Shown here: in pieces, positions 17,897-26,483 of the stretch | How the letters are laid out: every line of letters begins with the position of its first letter | Numbering within the stretch: the first letter of the stretch is position 1 | Assembly (NCBI RefSeq): GCF_022802975.1 | Contig: NZ_JAFEVZ010000007.1 | Location: 1 to 64,000 of the forward strand | Origin: Flavobacterium pectinovorum | GTDB taxonomy: Bacteria > Bacteroidota > Bacteroidia > Flavobacteriales > Flavobacteriaceae | Direction: 5' to 3' | DNA: 64,000 nucleotides | The notes under the pieces: generated by a model | Told to the model about the DNA's origin: nothing | Database searches by the model: none | The model's input: the letters and a program-made list of their open reading frames with translations, nothing else | Made by a program: the position numbers and the translations under genes

Positions 17897-18700
17897 TTAC
17901 AATTTGTAATGATTCATCAACATCTTTTCATAAACTTTATCCGGAAGTGCCCGTTTTAGAACAATAGAAAACTTCTGCATAAAAACGCCCACTTTATAAT
18001 GCACTTTTGGGCTCTTTTCCTGCATAATTTTATAAACCGCTTCAGCCATTTCATTCGGATTGCTTCCGGCATCAACATGTTCATTCATTGTTGCAAGTGT
18101 ATCGCCATAAACTTTTTCATAAGCCGAACCTTTTACAACCGGGGCATGATAACGTCCCGAAGCAATATTGGTAGCAAAATCACCCGGTGCAACATTGGTA
18201 ATCTCAATTCCAAATTGTTTTACTTCCATTCGCAAGGCTTCTGTAATCAGCTCCAAAGCTCCTTTTGATGCTGAATAAACACTGCGATATGGCAATCCCA
18301 TATAAGCTGCTATCGACGTAATATTGATAATTAAACCTGATTTTTGTTCACGCATTTGTGGTAAAACTGCTTTCATCACTTCAATTGGCCCAAAAAAATT
18401 AGTTTCAAAATTATTCTTGATTTCCTCCATCGGAATTTCTTCTAAAGGTCCTGTAATTCCAACACCAGCATTATTAATTACGACATCCAATCGTCCCGAA
18501 ATTTCAATAATTTTGGCAACAGCAGCCTGGATAGATTCAGCATTTCGAACATCCAGAGCCACAAGCGGAAAAATAGAGTTTACAACTTTCTCAGGATTTC
18601 GGCTTGTTCCATAAACCACGAAACCTTTTTGATGTAAAAATTCTCCAATTGATTTTCCAATCCCTGAGGATCCTCCGGTAATTAAAATGACTTTGTTCAT
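17897..18700 (-). CDS. Short-chain dehydrogenase/reductase (SDR)
   Basis: A 267-aa cytoplasmic classical SDR with the nucleotide motif TGGSSGIG (8-15), NNAG (76-79), Ser129 and YSASK (Tyr142, Lys146). All catalytic residues are present, so it should be an active NAD(P)-dependent oxidoreductase. The substrate cannot be read from sequence. It forms a two-gene unit with the barrel lipoprotein downstream. The SRP RNA terminator lies about 100 bp upstream. Confidence 0.92.
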   Translation of the reverse strand: MNKVILITGGSSGIGKSIGEFLHQKGFVVYGTSRNPEKVVNSIFPLVALDVRNAESIQAAVAKIIEISGRLDVVINNAGVGITGPLEEIPMEEIKNNFETNFFGPIEVMKAVLPQMREQKSGLIINITSIAAYMGLPYRSVYSASKGALELITEALRMEVKQFGIEITNVAPGDFATNIASGRYHAPVVKGSAYEKVYGDTLATMNEHVDAGSNPNEMAEAVYKIMQEKSPKVHYKVGVFMQKFSIVLKRALPDKVYEKMLMNHYKL

Positions 18701-18799
18701 TTTGAGTTTTGAGTTATAAATTATGAGTTATGAGTTTGATGTAGTGAAATCTTTTTACTTCTAACATTTAACTTCTAACAATACGAAAGGTCCAAAAAT

Positions 18800-18822
18800 A
18801 AAAAAATCCTCCCGAAGGAAGA
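18800..18822 (-). terminator. Terminator of the SRP RNA gene
   Basis: Minus strand: TCTTCC, a TTCG loop, GGAGGA, then seven T. A UUCG-capped hairpin with a U tract about 30 nt past the SRP RNA 3' end is a good intrinsic terminator. Confidence 0.75.
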
Positions 18823-18849
18823 CTACTTTTGTATAAATTCTAAAAATAA

Positions 18850-18953
18850 AAAATGGCAAGCGACCTACATCGCACCGCTCAACCACGTACCCTTGCTATG
18901 TTCCCATCCTGGGGGAGTCTGCAGGAGCTGGTCGTGTAGGACTTGCCGGTGCA
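18850..18953 (-). ncRNA. ffs: Small signal recognition particle RNA (4.5S type)
   Basis: Minus strand, about 100 nt. Terminal arms GGCAAG (18855-18860, 3' side) and CTTGCC (18942-18947, 5' side as complement) close the molecule. The centre contains CCCCCAGGATGGGAACATAG then CAAGGG, which lines up base for base with the SRP helix 8 core CAGG-CC-CGGAAG-GG-AGCA. The GGAA tetraloop is closed here by G-C, and the next two pairs are A-U and U-A, so the changes are compensatory. It binds Ffh for cotranslational membrane targeting. The ends are approximate. Confidence 0.88.
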
Positions 18954-18981
18954 AATATACAATCTTTTTATATTTTTGCAA
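18952..18981 (-). promoter_or_regulatory. Promoter of the SRP RNA gene
   Basis: Minus strand: TTG (18979-18981), a 19-nt spacer and TATATTTG (18952-18959), a full match to the Bacteroidetes -33/-7 pattern, placed immediately before the RNA 5' end. Confidence 0.8.
18971..18978 (+). promoter_or_regulatory. -7 box for the glutaminyl cyclase gene
   Basis: TATTTTTG fits TAnnTTTG and lies 58 bp before the ATG at 19037. It sits in the spacer of the opposite-strand ffs promoter, so the two promoters interleave. Confidence 0.45.
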
Positions 18982-19036
18982 GAGCTTTGTTGCTATAAAA
19001 ATATCGTTGTATATTGGACTATTCAAATTTTAAACT

Positions 19037-20089
19037 ATGAAAAAACATAACTTCCTAACTGCCATTTTATTAGGAATCACATTAATTGGATGTGGAGATA
19101 AAAATAAAGGTGAAAATTCTTTATTTAATATTGATGATGCCGCTTTTCCGGCACATTTTCTGCCTCAGGAAGCCATTTCTATCGCTGTTTTAAATCCAAA
19201 ATCAAAAGAAATCGACAGCATTGCCTACTTTGTAAACGACAAAAAAGTGGGAAGTACGAAAGGTTCTGAAAAATTCAAATTTGAATTAAAAGATCAAAAA
19301 TTAGGGTATCAATACCTAAAAGCAACTGTTTACTTTGGAGGAGATTCATCTGATGCTACAAAAAGAGTTGAATTGGTTTCAAACATTAATCCTAAATTAT
19401 TGAAGTATAAAATCGTAAATACTTTTCCTCATGACAAAAAAGATTTTACAGAAGGATTGGAGTTCTACAATGATACTTTATATGAAAGTACGGGCCAGGA
19501 AGGAGCTTCATTTATCAAAAAATACGATTATAAAACAGGTAAAGTTTTCAAAAAAATTGATTTGGATTCAAAATATTTTGGAGAAGGCATTACATTCATA
19601 AACGGTAAATTATTTCAGTTAACTTATAAAAACAAAAAAGGGTTTATTTATGATGCCAAAACATTAAAGCTTGAAAAAACTTTTGATTACGAGAAACAAA
19701 TTGAAGGCTGGGGAATGACAAACGATGGAAAACACATCTATCAAACTGATGGTACTGAAAAAATCTGGAAAGTTGACCCATCAACTCAAAAAATGATAGA
19801 TTATATAAATGTATATTCAGGAACTTCTAAAATTAAAGCTGTTAATGAACTGGAATGGATTAACGGAAAAATCTATACTAACGTTTGGTTTAAAGACGCT
19901 ATTGCAGTTGTAAATCCAGAATCTGGCGCTGTAGAAGGAATTCTTGATCTGTCCGGTCTTAGAAAATTAACTACCGGAACAACAACAGACGACGTTCTTA
20001 ATGGAATTGCTTACAATCCTAAAACTAAAACTATTTTTGTAACAGGCAAAAACTGGGATAAAATGTTCGAGATAACCGTTTCAGAATAA
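19037..20089 (+). CDS. Glutaminyl-peptide cyclotransferase, lipoprotein
   Basis: A 350-aa lipoprotein (lipobox LIGC, Cys19) with an N-terminal Ig-like section (about 30-120) and a five-bladed propeller of the plant/bacterial glutaminyl cyclase family (about 130-350; FPHDKKDFTEGLEF, YESTGQEGASFIKKYD, ELEWINGKIYTNVW, NGIAYNPKTKTIFVTGK). The family converts N-terminal glutamine of exported peptides to pyroglutamate. The combination of propeller and added Ig-like domain is common in Flavobacteria. It appears monocistronic, divergent from ffs. Confidence 0.9.
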   Translation: MKKHNFLTAILLGITLIGCGDKNKGENSLFNIDDAAFPAHFLPQEAISIAVLNPKSKEIDSIAYFVNDKKVGSTKGSEKFKFELKDQKLGYQYLKATVYFGGDSSDATKRVELVSNINPKLLKYKIVNTFPHDKKDFTEGLEFYNDTLYESTGQEGASFIKKYDYKTGKVFKKIDLDSKYFGEGITFINGKLFQLTYKNKKGFIYDAKTLKLEKTFDYEKQIEGWGMTNDGKHIYQTDGTEKIWKVDPSTQKMIDYINVYSGTSKIKAVNELEWINGKIYTNVWFKDAIAVVNPESGAVEGILDLSGLRKLTTGTTTDDVLNGIAYNPKTKTIFVTGKNWDKMFEITVSE

Positions 20090-20121
20090 ATCACTCCCAA
20101 AATAATCCAAAACACGAATTT

Positions 20122-20157
20122 CACAAATTATCACGAATTATTCCGTGATAATTTGTG
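20122..20157. repeat. Inverted repeat between glutaminyl cyclase and hutI
   Basis: Perfect 14-bp arms CACAAATTATCACG (20122-20135) and CGTGATAATTTGTG (20144-20157) with an 8-nt loop. There is no T run after it, so it is a weak terminator or a dispersed repeat. Confidence 0.7.
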
Positions 20158-20212
20158 ACTCGACTGTAGGCAATAGGCGAAGCAAATTTGTTTTTATATA
20201 ACACTCATAAAA

Positions 20213-21451
20213 ATGATTACTCTTATCACCAATATAAAAGAACTGTTGCAAGTTCGCGAAACTCATGTATCAAAAGTTTCAGGAGCCGAAATGGCCATTC
20301 TACCTACTCTAAAAAATGCTTTTTTAATTCTAAAAGACAATCTTATTGAAGATTTTGGTTTGATGGAAAATCTTCCTGAAATTAAGGCCGACAAAATTAT
20401 TGACGCAAATGGAAAAATTGTTTTACCTACCTGGTGTGACAGTCATACACATATCGTGTATGCAGGAAATCGCGAACAGGAATTTGTAGACCGAATTAAC
20501 GGATTTACTTATGAAGAAATCGCAAATCGTGGCGGCGGAATCTTAAATTCTGCAAAAAAAATAAACGAAACCTCAGAAGAAGAAATCTACGAGCAATCTA
20601 AACTTCGTCTTGAAGAAATAATGCATTTAGGAACCGGAGCTGTCGAAATAAAATCCGGTTACGGATTAACAATTGATGGCGAACTGAAAATGCTTCGTGT
20701 TATTAAAAAACTGGCAGAAAATTATCCAATTTCGATAAAAGCAACTTTTTTAGGTGCTCATGCTTTTCCAACCCATTACAAAGAAAACAAAGCAGGCTAC
20801 ATTGACGAAATCATAACCAAAATGCTTCCTCAAATAGCCCAAAATAAACTAGCAGATTATATCGATGTTTTTTGCGAAACCGGTTATTTTTCTGTGGAAG
20901 AAACCGAAAAAATTATGGAAGCCGGAATTCAATACAGCTTAAAGCCAAAAATCCATGTGAATCAATTTAACTCTATTGGCGGAATTCAGGCCGGAATCAA
21001 ATTTAAAGCACTTTCTGTCGATCATCTTGAAATTATGAATCCGGAAGACATTGAAGCTTTAAAAAATACCGAAACGATGCCGGTTGCTTTACCATCATGT
21101 TCTTATTTTTTAAGCATTCCTTACACACCGGCAAGAGAAATGATAAAAGCCGGACTTCCGTTAGCATTAGCAACAGATTTCAACCCTGGTTCTACTCCTT
21201 CCGGAAATATGAATTTTGTTGTAGCAACAGCTTGCATCAAAATGAAAATGACCCCCGAAGAAGCCATAAACGCAGCCACCATAAACGGTGCGTATGCAAT
21301 GGGAGTTTCAGAAACCCACGGAAGCATTACAAAAGGAAAAAAAGCCAATCTGATTATTACCAAACCCGTTTCTTCTTATTACCAGATCCCGTACGCTTTT
21401 GGAAGCAACTTAATCGAAAGTGTAATTATTGAAGGTAAAATTTTAGCATAA
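20213..21451 (+). CDS. hutI: Imidazolonepropionase
   Basis: A 412-aa cytoplasmic metal-dependent amidohydrolase that hydrolyses imidazolonepropionate to formiminoglutamate, the third step of histidine degradation. It shows CDSHTHIVYAGNREQEF (metal ligands His78, His80; substrate arginine after), GAVEIKSGYGL, FLGAHAFP, HVNQFNSIGG and TDFNPGSTPSGNM with the metal aspartate. Length is normal. hutG lies 1 kb away, but hutH and hutU are not in the window, so the pathway is split. A strong terminator follows directly. Confidence 0.96.
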   Translation: MITLITNIKELLQVRETHVSKVSGAEMAILPTLKNAFLILKDNLIEDFGLMENLPEIKADKIIDANGKIVLPTWCDSHTHIVYAGNREQEFVDRINGFTYEEIANRGGGILNSAKKINETSEEEIYEQSKLRLEEIMHLGTGAVEIKSGYGLTIDGELKMLRVIKKLAENYPISIKATFLGAHAFPTHYKENKAGYIDEIITKMLPQIAQNKLADYIDVFCETGYFSVEETEKIMEAGIQYSLKPKIHVNQFNSIGGIQAGIKFKALSVDHLEIMNPEDIEALKNTETMPVALPSCSYFLSIPYTPAREMIKAGLPLALATDFNPGSTPSGNMNFVVATACIKMKMTPEEAINAATINGAYAMGVSETHGSITKGKKANLIITKPVSSYYQIPYAFGSNLIESVIIEGKILA

Positions 21452-21480
21452 AAAAAGAGGAGTTTTGAACTCCTCTTTTT
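21452..21480. terminator. Bidirectional terminator between hutI and the coiled-coil gene
   Basis: AAAAAGAGGAGTT (21452-21464), loop TTG, AACTCCTCTTTTT (21468-21480). Perfect arms with A and T tracts serve both convergent genes. Confidence 0.92.
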
Positions 21481-21497
21481 ATTATTCTCTTATTTTT

Positions 21498-22376
21498 TTA
21501 TCTTAAAGAAAAACTAGTTTTAGAAACCAACTCATCATTATCAAAAACATTAATAAAGTAAGTTCCTTTTTCGAAATTTTTACCTGGTAAATCCTCAGAA
21601 ACATTTACCGTTTTATTTTCGTACTGTACCGTCGTTTTAAAACTGTAAGTTAATGACTTATCACCAAAACTTTCTGTTTTTTTATCCCCTAGTACATTGT
21701 TTTTGCTATCGATAACCTGTACATAATAGGTTTTGTCTCCAGACTTTGCAATTTGATTTTCAGCAATAGTAAAACTTACTTTTAAAACATCAGCACGGCT
21801 TGCTTTATCTGTTTCAATTTGTTTACCTGAACTTCTCAATTTATAAGCTGCTGTTTTTGTATTTAAAACAGATAATTTAGACCCTTTTTCAACTGTTTTA
21901 GATAAAGCTTCGTTTTGACCAACTAAAACCTCATTGAATTTTTTAGACTCTCCTAATACAACAATTGTACTGTCTCTTTGAACGGTTAAAACACCATTTT
22001 GTTTTTTTAATTCATCATTTTCAGCTACCAAAGTTTTCATTTTAGTCTGTAATCCCTGAACTTGTGATCTGTATTTAGAAACATCTCCTTTTGATTTATT
22101 TAAGTCATCCATCAAAGCTACAACTTTGTCTCTCTCCTGGATTAATTCATCTGACATAGAAGTATTTTCAGCAATAGCAGCATCGTAAGTCGCTTTCAGT
22201 TCCTGAAGATCTTTCATTACAGATTCTTTTTCTGTTAATGTTGTGGTAAGTTCCGTTTTCACAACATCTGAATCAGACGAAAGTTTAAAAATGTATACTA
22301 AACTACCAATTAGTAGGACTGCTAAAACGGCGATTACCGCCTTTAGACTTGAATTGTTTTTGTTTGGGTTTTCCAT
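21498..22376 (-). CDS. Membrane-anchored coiled-coil protein of unknown function
   Basis: A 292-aa protein from the ATG at 22376 (MENPNKNNSSLK); a start eight codons upstream is possible. One membrane segment (about 12-33) is followed by a long heptad-rich coiled coil (about 40-165, many Lys/Glu/Leu) and a C-terminal beta-rich domain (about 175-292, with KVSFTIAENQIAKSGDKTYY and YENKTVNVSEDL). Topology suggests a cytoplasmic N-terminus and an extracytoplasmic coil. Flavobacterial genomes carry similar proteins, but I know no function. It is divergent from hutG. Confidence 0.8.
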   Translation of the reverse strand: MENPNKNNSSLKAVIAVLAVLLIGSLVYIFKLSSDSDVVKTELTTTLTEKESVMKDLQELKATYDAAIAENTSMSDELIQERDKVVALMDDLNKSKGDVSKYRSQVQGLQTKMKTLVAENDELKKQNGVLTVQRDSTIVVLGESKKFNEVLVGQNEALSKTVEKGSKLSVLNTKTAAYKLRSSGKQIETDKASRADVLKVSFTIAENQIAKSGDKTYYVQVIDSKNNVLGDKKTESFGDKSLTYSFKTTVQYENKTVNVSEDLPGKNFEKGTYFINVFDNDELVSKTSFSLR

Positions 22377-22448
22377 ATTTAATAATTTTCTTAAAAACAA
22401 ATTTAAATAATTAATATAAGCTAATAACGTAAGTTACCACAATTATAT

Positions 22449-22456
22449 TATTTTTG
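22449..22456 (+). promoter_or_regulatory. -7 box of hutG
   Basis: TATTTTTG fits TAnnTTTG and lies 16 bp before the ATG. I see no clear -33 TTG, so the leader would be very short. Confidence 0.4.
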
Positions 22457-22472
22457 GATAATATTTTTTTTT

Positions 22473-23519
22473 ATGGATAAATTAATCCCTTTTACTGTTA
22501 CTGATTTAGCTAAAGTCACGAATCACCGAAGTGGTGAAATAAAATTTGGAGAAAAAATGATCATTATTCCGAAAGGAATCGACATACTTGATTTTTTAAA
22601 AGAAAGTGATGCTAAATACGTGCTTTTGGGCATTCCTGAAGACATTGGGGTACGCGCAAATTACGGACGTCCTGGTGCTGCATCGGCATGGGAAAGTGCT
22701 TTAAAAGCTATAGCAAACATCCAGCATAATCGTTTTTGTAAAGGGAGCCAGATTATTGTTTTAGGCAATATTAATGTATCCCAAGAAATGCGTGAAGTTG
22801 AAAACCTTGATTTCAACGATATTGATGACCGCTCAAAACTAAGCCAGCTGGTTGAAAAAATTGACAAGGAAGTTTCTCATATTATTTTTAATATCATTAA
22901 AGCCGGAAAAACGCCTATCATAATTGGCGGAGGACATAATAATGCGTACGGAAATATTAAAGGTTCGGCTTTAGCCAAAGGAAAACCTATAAATGCAATC
23001 AACTTTGATGCGCATTCAGATTTTAGAATTTTGGAAGGGCGCCATAGCGGAAACGGTTTTTCTTATGCCTATGAAGAAGGTTTTCTTAAAAAATATTTCA
23101 TTTTTGGTTTACATGAAAATTACACTTCAAAAAGTGTTTTGGATATCATCAAAAAACTTGAAGACCGTGTGCGATATAACACGTATGATAGTATAAACAT
23201 ACGTGAAGAAAAGGATTTTAACAACGAAATGATTTCTGCCCTTGAATTCATAAAAACAGATTCTTTTGGTATCGAAATTGATCTGGATGCCATTCCAAAT
23301 ATCGCCAGCAGTGCCATGACAATCAGCGGTTTTTCAATTGAACAATTGCGACAGTTCATTTCCTATTTCGGCCAACATAAAAATGCGGCTTATCTGCATA
23401 TTTGCGAAGGAGCACCGGATCTGGACAACTCTCCAAATAATCATTTGATTGGTAAACTTATTGGCTATCTGATAACTGATTTCATTAAAGCAAATAATGA
23501 AAAAAGTATAATTTCTTAG
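22473..23519 (+). CDS. hutG: Formimidoylglutamase (arginase/ureohydrolase family)
   Basis: A 348-aa manganese enzyme expected to split formiminoglutamate to glutamate and formamide, the last histidine-degradation step. Metal-binding motifs are GGGHNNAYGN (His155), NFDAHSDFR (Asp179, His181, Asp183) and EIDLDAIPN (two aspartates near 264-266). This group is common in Bacteroidetes beside hut genes. Its distance of 1 kb from hutI supports the role, though other ureohydrolase substrates cannot be excluded. Confidence 0.85.
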   Translation: MDKLIPFTVTDLAKVTNHRSGEIKFGEKMIIIPKGIDILDFLKESDAKYVLLGIPEDIGVRANYGRPGAASAWESALKAIANIQHNRFCKGSQIIVLGNINVSQEMREVENLDFNDIDDRSKLSQLVEKIDKEVSHIIFNIIKAGKTPIIIGGGHNNAYGNIKGSALAKGKPINAINFDAHSDFRILEGRHSGNGFSYAYEEGFLKKYFIFGLHENYTSKSVLDIIKKLEDRVRYNTYDSINIREEKDFNNEMISALEFIKTDSFGIEIDLDAIPNIASSAMTISGFSIEQLRQFISYFGQHKNAAYLHICEGAPDLDNSPNNHLIGKLIGYLITDFIKANNEKSIIS

Positions 23520-23591
23520 CTATTTTAAAACTTACCATTGCAGATTTATCAAATAAACCAAGATTCGATTAAACGATTAACCGAATAAAAC

Positions 23592-23599
23592 TATCTTTG
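23592..23599 (+). promoter_or_regulatory. -7 box of the RNA helicase gene
   Basis: TATCTTTG is a perfect TAnnTTTG box followed by C, 44 bp before the ATG. The -33 element is not obvious. Confidence 0.55.
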
Positions 23600-23643
23600 C
23601 ACAGAATTTTAGTACTTAAAACTAAAATCTTAATACCTAAGAT

Positions 23644-24894
23644 ATGTTATTCGAAGATTTATCACTTTCAAAAAGTATACAAAAAGCCGTATTTGAAGAA
23701 GGCTATCTAAATCCTACCCCTATTCAGGAACAGGCTATTCCTATTGTTTTGGCTGGCAGGGATTTAATTGGCTGCGCACAAACCGGTACGGGAAAAACAG
23801 CTGCATTTGCGATTCCGATTATACATCAGTTACACCGAATTGTAGGCTCATCGAAAAAAGCAAAACAAATTCGTGCCCTTATAGTTACACCAACACGCGA
23901 ATTGGCTGTTCAGATTGGACAAAGTTTTGATACTTACGCCAAATACACCAATTTGACTCAGCTGACTATTTTTGGAGGCGTTTCACAAAATCCGCAAGTA
24001 GATACCTTAAAAAAAGGCGTAGATATTTTGGTCGCCACACCGGGAAGGCTTTTAGATTTACAAAAACAAGGATTTCTTGATTTAGATCATTTGCACGTTT
24101 TAGTTCTTGACGAAGCAGATCAAATGCTGGATATGGGATTCGTTAACGATGTAAAAAAAATCGTGAAATTAACTCCTAAAAACAGACAAACATTATTCTT
24201 TTCGGCAACTATGCCAATTGCAATTCGTGAACTGGCGGAAATGTTTCTGACAGATCCTGAAACAGTAACAGTATCTCCGGTTTCTTCAACTGCTGAAAAT
24301 GTAGAACAACGCATCTATTTTGTAGACAAAACCGAAAAAAGAAATTTACTATATCATTTAATAAAAACTGAAGGATTATCAAACGTATTGGTTTTTGCTA
24401 GAACCAAACACGGAGCAGACAATGTTGTTAAAGCACTGCGTAAAAAAGATATTCCGGCTGAAGCCATTCACGGAGACAAATCACAAAACGCAAGACAACG
24501 TGTTCTGGATGCTTTTAAAAATAAAGAAGTTGGTGTATTGGTTGCAACTGATATTGCTGCAAGAGGAATTGATATTGATCAGCTGCCGTTTGTAATTAAT
24601 TTTGACTTGCCTAACATTCCAGAAACTTACGTACATAGAATTGGACGTACAGGTCGTGCAGGAAATGGCGGAATTGCAATATCTTTTTGCGGTAAGGACG
24701 AACATCCATATTGGAAAGACATTCAAAAATTAATCAAAGTAGATGTAAAAACAATCAGCGATCATCCCTATCAATGGCATGCCGGAAGCCCTGACGCAAC
24801 TGCTGAAAAACCTAAAAATTCTAACAGAAGCGGTGGTGCTCATAAATCGAGAAAGTCTAATGCTTCTAAACAAAACAAAAAACGCTGGTACTAA
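23644..24894 (+). CDS. DEAD-box ATP-dependent RNA helicase, RhlE-like
   Basis: A 416-aa cytoplasmic RNA helicase. Visible motifs: Q motif (PTPIQEQ, 25-31), Walker A AQTGTGKT (45-52), PTRELA (83-88), DEAD (156-159), SAT near 187, the second RecA domain (about 210-370) with DIAARGIDI and HRIGRTGRAG. The last 45 residues are a basic tail (KSNRSGG, KSRKSNASKQNKKRW) of the kind that binds RNA. Such helicases act in ribosome assembly and cold response. Monocistronic, with its stop codon inside its own terminator. Confidence 0.93.
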   Translation: MLFEDLSLSKSIQKAVFEEGYLNPTPIQEQAIPIVLAGRDLIGCAQTGTGKTAAFAIPIIHQLHRIVGSSKKAKQIRALIVTPTRELAVQIGQSFDTYAKYTNLTQLTIFGGVSQNPQVDTLKKGVDILVATPGRLLDLQKQGFLDLDHLHVLVLDEADQMLDMGFVNDVKKIVKLTPKNRQTLFFSATMPIAIRELAEMFLTDPETVTVSPVSSTAENVEQRIYFVDKTEKRNLLYHLIKTEGLSNVLVFARTKHGADNVVKALRKKDIPAEAIHGDKSQNARQRVLDAFKNKEVGVLVATDIAARGIDIDQLPFVINFDLPNIPETYVHRIGRTGRAGNGGIAISFCGKDEHPYWKDIQKLIKVDVKTISDHPYQWHAGSPDATAEKPKNSNRSGGAHKSRKSNASKQNKKRWY

Positions 24895-24905
24895 CCAGCG
24901 TTTTT
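24878..24905 (+). terminator. Terminator overlapping the helicase stop codon
   Basis: Arms AAAAACGCTGGT (24878-24889) and ACCAGCGTTTTT (24894-24905) with a 4-nt loop. The TAA stop (24892-24894) straddles the loop and right arm, so the last codons encode the left arm. Confidence 0.88.
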
Positions 24906-24946
24906 TGTTTATTATCATTAACCTATTGGATGAAATTAAAAATGAG

Positions 24947-25036
24947 TGTCAGACTGAGTCCATTCGTTTTCGCTCAGGATAAACTTAGTCGAAGCCCTTT
25001 CGTGTTCAAAAGCCTTCGACTCCGCTCAGGATGACA
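24947..25036. repeat. Dispersed REP-like element (TGTCA-CTGAG family)
   Basis: TGTCAGACTGAG at the left end pairs 10 of 12 with CTCAGGATGACA at the right. An inner inverted pair GTCGAAG / CTTCGAC is also present. A related half-element, TGTCAGGCTGAGCGGAGTCG onward, lies at 57772-57796. Confidence 0.65.
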
Positions 25037-25154
25037 TCAATTCCTTAAGTTATAAATGATGTTTCACTCCCAATTTTTATACTTTTTATAATCAAATCAA
25101 TCTTTTTAATCAATTTCAACCAACGGGTTTATCATTAATCATTTAGAATAAAAC

Positions 25155-26435
25155 CTAAATATTAATTTCTGATACTGACTCTTTATCTGCTTCCCATTGT
25201 CCAACTACTGAAGTTGCCAAAGCATTTCCTAAAACATTTGTCGCACTTCTGAACATATCGCAAAAATGGTCAATTGGCAAAATTAAAGCAATTCCTTCAA
25301 CCGGAATATCAAACATACCACAGGTTGCCGCAACTACCACTAAACTAGCTCTTGGTACACCTGCAATTCCTTTACTGGTCAACATTAAAACCAAAAGCAT
25401 TACCATTTGGGTTCCAACATCAAGATGTACTCCATAAGCCTGTGCAATAAAAATACTGGCAAAAGTCATGTACATCATACTTCCGTCAAGGTTAAATGAA
25501 TACCCTAAAGGCAGCATAAAAGAAACAATTCTGTCTTTTACCCCAAATTCTTCCAACTGTTCTGTTAATTTAGGAAAAACAGCTTCACTGCTTGTTGTTC
25601 CAAATGCAATCACTAATGGGCCTACAATTCGTTTTAGCAATTCGTTCATTCTCTTTTTAAGGAAAATATAACCTATTGCAATCAAAATAACCCACAATGA
25701 GCTGATTCCAATTAAAAATGATCCAAAAAATTTGAAATACGTAATCGCTAATTCCTGAAAATCCCTAACCGCAAACACACCTGCGATGGCTCCAAAAACT
25801 CCAATTGGAGCGAAGTTCATCACATAATTTACCATTTTTAAAACAATATGCGATGTTTTATCAAGAGCATTAATTACCGGCTTTACAGTATCTCCTAACG
25901 AAGCTGCTGCCAATCCAAAAAAGATTGAGAAAATTACGATTTGTAAAATTTCGTTGGTCGCCATTGCTTCAAATAAACTTTTAGGAACAATGTGTTCTAC
26001 AAAGTTTTCAAAGGAAATAGATTGTGTTTTTGCCGTAACCTCTGAAGCAGTAGCCAAATCAACATGTCCTAACTTTAAACCTACTCCCGGCTCTAAAATA
26101 TTTACATAAAACAATCCTATTAAAAGCGAAATAAAAGAAGCTGTAAAAAACCAGCCAAGTGCTTTTCCGCCAATTCTCCCAACGGCTTTAATATCACCCA
26201 ATTTTGCTATTCCGACTACCAAAGTCGTAAAAACCAAAGGCGAAATAATCATTTGAACCAATCGAATAAAAATAGTTGCTAACATTTTTATTTTATTGCT
26301 AAATGATTGTGCTGCTTCAGGCGAAATCGAATTATGCAATATAATTCCTAAAATAGCGCCTAAAATCATCGCTATTAAAATTTGACCTGTCAGTCCTGAA
26401 AAAAAAGATTTTTTTTGGTTTTGGATTGTATCCAT
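25155..26435 (-). CDS. Dicarboxylate/amino acid:cation symporter (DAACS family)
   Basis: A 426-aa inner-membrane carrier. About eight membrane helices and two re-entrant loops are indicated by the family motifs: serine-rich TTSSEAVFPKL, SFNLDGSMMYMTFASIFIAQA, and SVVGQWEADKE near the C-terminus. It would import glutamate, aspartate or C4-dicarboxylates with H+ or Na+. Length is normal. The gene stands alone between a repeat and aroC. Substrate choice cannot be settled by sequence reading. Confidence 0.92.
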   Translation of the reverse strand: MDTIQNQKKSFFSGLTGQILIAMILGAILGIILHNSISPEAAQSFSNKIKMLATIFIRLVQMIISPLVFTTLVVGIAKLGDIKAVGRIGGKALGWFFTASFISLLIGLFYVNILEPGVGLKLGHVDLATASEVTAKTQSISFENFVEHIVPKSLFEAMATNEILQIVIFSIFFGLAAASLGDTVKPVINALDKTSHIVLKMVNYVMNFAPIGVFGAIAGVFAVRDFQELAITYFKFFGSFLIGISSLWVILIAIGYIFLKKRMNELLKRIVGPLVIAFGTTSSEAVFPKLTEQLEEFGVKDRIVSFMLPLGYSFNLDGSMMYMTFASIFIAQAYGVHLDVGTQMVMLLVLMLTSKGIAGVPRASLVVVAATCGMFDIPVEGIALILPIDHFCDMFRSATNVLGNALATSVVGQWEADKESVSEINI

Positions 26436-26483
26436 GTATTTAAATTTATAATTAAAAAAAGACCCTCACTGCCTGCTTTTAAA

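Noticed and set aside
21097..21432. Alternative-frame ORF in hutI
   Set aside because: Entirely within a well-supported gene in another frame.
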